DNA of 64,000 nucleotides from Legionella wadsworthii DSM 21896 = ATCC 33877 (GTDB taxonomy: Bacteria > Pseudomonadota > Gammaproteobacteria > Legionellales > Legionellaceae): contig NZ_JNIA01000028.1 of the NCBI RefSeq assembly GCF_000701265.1, positions 1-64,000 of the forward strand, given 5' to 3'. Below are positions 62,173 through 64,000 of the stretch, one piece after another (within the stretch, counting starts at the first letter, position 1; the number at the start of each line of letters is the position of its first letter). The notes under the pieces are model-generated. The model was given only the letters and a program-made list of their open reading frames with translations, made no database searches and was not told the DNA's origin. A program made the position numbers and the translations under genes.

Positions 62173-63075
62173 CTATAGTATCGATAAAATTCCTTGATTT
62201 GCATTTAAAAAGACTTCTCTTCCTAAAGGTAGAACACATCTTCTAGGAAAATGTCCATAAGGAAAATTTTTAATGCAGGGGGCTTTAATTCGTAAGGACC
62301 ACTCCTCAATGACATCATCCACAGTCCCATCGCGGTCGGGAAAATATTTTGCGGTACAGCGTGCAAATTGACCAAAGACAACACCATTCACTTCATTAAA
62401 AATTCCTGCAAGATCCAATTGTGATAAACGACTATCTACCTGGTAAGGCTCTGCACCTACATCTTCTATTAATAAAATACAATTTCTTGTTTCAGGTAAG
62501 TATGAAGTTCCCATTAATGAAAGCAAAGATTCCAAATTTCCTCCCACCAGTCTGCCTCTGGCAATACCCAATTGGGCTGTTTGACCGTCGGTAATTTGAA
62601 ATGTTTCTCCTTTTAAACACCCCCATAGCGTCCTTTCTATTAAAGAATCGATAGGATTTGCCTCCAAATCACCAAAAATAAATCCCGAACAAGAAATCAG
62701 TCCTGCTTTTTTAAGTAAAGCGAGTTGCAAGGCAGTAGTATCACTAAACCCAATGAGATATTTGGGACGAGCCTTTATCAAATCATAATCAAGAAGAGGA
62801 ACGATGCGTTGTGATCCATACCCCCCACTAATTGCCATGATCGCTTTGATTTCGTCATCCATAAAAAAATTCATCAGATCTTCTGCCCGAAATTCATCTT
62901 CTCCAGCTAAAAAACGATCGGCTGCATGGATGTATCGGCCCAATTTCACTTGAAATCCTTTTTGTTTTAAATAAGAGATACCGAGTTCCAATAGCTCGGG
63001 TCTCATAGGACTAGAAGGCGTGAGCAGACCCAAAGTATCGCCAGTCTTAATCGGTTCAGGAATAAAGTAATGCAT
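62173..63075 (-). CDS. LD-carboxypeptidase (S66, LdcA-like)
   Basis: 300 residues. S66 features: GLLTPSSPMRPELLELGISYLKQKGFQVKLG, AIMAISGGYGSQRIVPLLDYDLI, LIGFSDTTALQLALL with the catalytic Ser, GGNLESLLSLMGTSYLPE, ILLIEDVGAEPYQVDSRLSQL with the Glu, and the final His in NFPYGHFPRRCVLPLG. Removes the terminal D-Ala from muropeptide tetrapeptides in the cytosol during peptidoglycan recycling. GGGAG before the ATG. Confidence 0.94.
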   Translation of the reverse strand: MHYFIPEPIKTGDTLGLLTPSSPMRPELLELGISYLKQKGFQVKLGRYIHAADRFLAGEDEFRAEDLMNFFMDDEIKAIMAISGGYGSQRIVPLLDYDLIKARPKYLIGFSDTTALQLALLKKAGLISCSGFIFGDLEANPIDSLIERTLWGCLKGETFQITDGQTAQLGIARGRLVGGNLESLLSLMGTSYLPETRNCILLIEDVGAEPYQVDSRLSQLDLAGIFNEVNGVVFGQFARCTAKYFPDRDGTVDDVIEEWSLRIKAPCIKNFPYGHFPRRCVLPLGREVFLNANQGILSIL

Positions 63076-63280
63076 TCTTTATTCTCCCACGGGTTTTAAA
63101 ACATGATGTGATTTATCAAACTCTTAAAAATCCTCTACTTTCATTATAAGTACATAATGATATATTATCGGTCTTTTTGCGGCTGATTTTCACAAACTTG
63201 ACAAAGTATGAAGATAGACCAGAATTTAAGAACCATAAAAGGAATTTGAATATGGGTCACGGAAGTTAATGGAGAAACTG

Positions 63281-63886
63281 ATGGCTACTTCAAAAAAATC
63301 AAAGGAAGAAAAAGCACTGATGAGTGAAATCGACGCAATTTATCTGCGCCGAGCCGTACGCAACTTTACATCGAAAAAACTTGATCGCGCCACAATTACT
63401 TCCTTACTAGAAGCAGCAGTCCAAGCGCCTACTGCAATGCATGAAGAACCTTGGTCATTTGTTGTCATCCAAGATCAGGATATTTTAAATCGTTTGTCGG
63501 ACAGTGTGAAAGCACTTATTTATACTGAAGCCCACCATTATTCCAAATCACAAATGCGTCATCTACAGGAACTCATAAAAGATCCTGATTTTCATGCATT
63601 TTATAATGCCAATACGCTTATTGTAATTTACAGCAAATATCATGGTCCTTTTGTAGCAGCAGATTGCTGGTTGGCTGCAGAAAATTTAATGCTTACAGCT
63701 TGTGCTCAAGGATATGGTACGTGTGTTATTGGTCTTGCTGTTTCTGCATTGAATACCCCAGAATGGAAAACCAGATTAGGTCTCTCTTCGGATTATTCTG
63801 CCATTGCACCGATGATAATAGGTGTACCTGCCGGGATTACACCTGTCGTACCCCGTAACCCACCAGAAATTCTTGCATGGAAATAA
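63281..63886 (+). CDS. Nitroreductase-family flavoprotein
   Basis: 201 residues from the ATG at 63281, which has GGAG seven bases upstream; the ATG at 63269 is too close to its GGAAG. Family features: RRAVRNFTSKKLDRATITSLLEAAVQAPTAMHEEPWSFVVI, WLAAENLMLTACAQGYGTCVIG and GVPAGITPVVPRNPPEIL. FMN-dependent oxidoreductase using NAD(P)H, with substrate unknown. A normal length. No partner gene is adjacent. The following 114 bases to the window end hold nothing identifiable. Confidence 0.92.
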   Translation: MATSKKSKEEKALMSEIDAIYLRRAVRNFTSKKLDRATITSLLEAAVQAPTAMHEEPWSFVVIQDQDILNRLSDSVKALIYTEAHHYSKSQMRHLQELIKDPDFHAFYNANTLIVIYSKYHGPFVAADCWLAAENLMLTACAQGYGTCVIGLAVSALNTPEWKTRLGLSSDYSAIAPMIIGVPAGITPVVPRNPPEILAWK

Positions 63887-64000
63887 GGAAATAAGATAGG
63901 TCATTGGTAATGTATCCCTCTCTTTAAGGTCTTCTTTACTGGAAATCAAATCTTCTTGCTTTGACGTGTTTAAAAATCACTTGTATGACCACTATCATTT

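Overview
The window looks like a chromosomal segment of a Legionella (or close Legionellaceae) species. It is AT-rich and holds typical gammaproteobacterial housekeeping genes such as parE. These are interleaved with long Legionella-type proteins that have no enzyme homology I can name, carry eukaryote-like domains (OTU protease, plant IQM-like domain, CaaX box) and look like Dot/Icm effectors. Species-level assignment is not possible by eye, and all family calls rest on motif reading, not on searches.

Layout. 0-5.8 kb: hairpin-forming tandem repeats, a CPT-like kinase, a small unknown protein, an AI-2E permease, a large protein with an IQM-like core and a CvfB-like RNA-binding protein. 6-17 kb: a block of small secreted, membrane and stress-type genes (second RecX-like protein, RHH protein, CsbD, a 26-residue membrane peptide, subtilase, DUF748 protein, MscS channel). 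Several share inverted TTGACA/TGTCAA sites in their promoters, so the block may be a small co-regulated island. 17-21.4 kb: a two-gene DNA-processing unit, an XPD/DinG-like helicase with a RecB-type nuclease domain followed by a DnaQ-like/GIY-YIG fusion whose exonuclease residues are substituted. 21.7-30.6 kb: VOC protein, triple YbjQ-repeat membrane protein, large unknown membrane protein, a GT2-GtrA plus ArnT-like glycosyltransferase pair, polysaccharide deacetylase, DJ-1/PfpI protein, YjbQ and YggU.

30.6-42.6 kb: four consecutive minus-strand genes of unknown function, ending in a 2759-residue giant with a SecA/DEAD-like region whose Walker A is lost. This is the best candidate effector island. 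42.7-49.6 kb: double-ATPase peptide ABC protein, parE, a membrane-spermidine-synthase fusion and a permuted NlpC/P60 protein. 49.6-53.3 kb: a putative prenylated effector ending in CIVI, a second VOC protein, DedA and an OTU-type deubiquitinase candidate. 53.3-55.3 kb: a bufferin/HvfABC-type copper-binding RiPP operon with a hairpin between precursor and maturase that could set their ratio. 55.7-64 kb: DUF1622 protein, GH114 hydrolase, VF530 plus S4 RNA-binding pair, cNMP-binding patatin, an exported peptide deformylase coupled to an unknown gene, GNAT, LD-carboxypeptidase and nitroreductase.

The most notable items are the IQM-like protein, the helicase/GIY-YIG pair, the OTU and CaaX effector candidates, the giant SecA-like protein, the RiPP operon attenuator, the deformylase with a signal peptide, and the shared promoter palindromes at 6.5-17 kb. 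No rRNA, tRNA, IS element or CRISPR array was seen.
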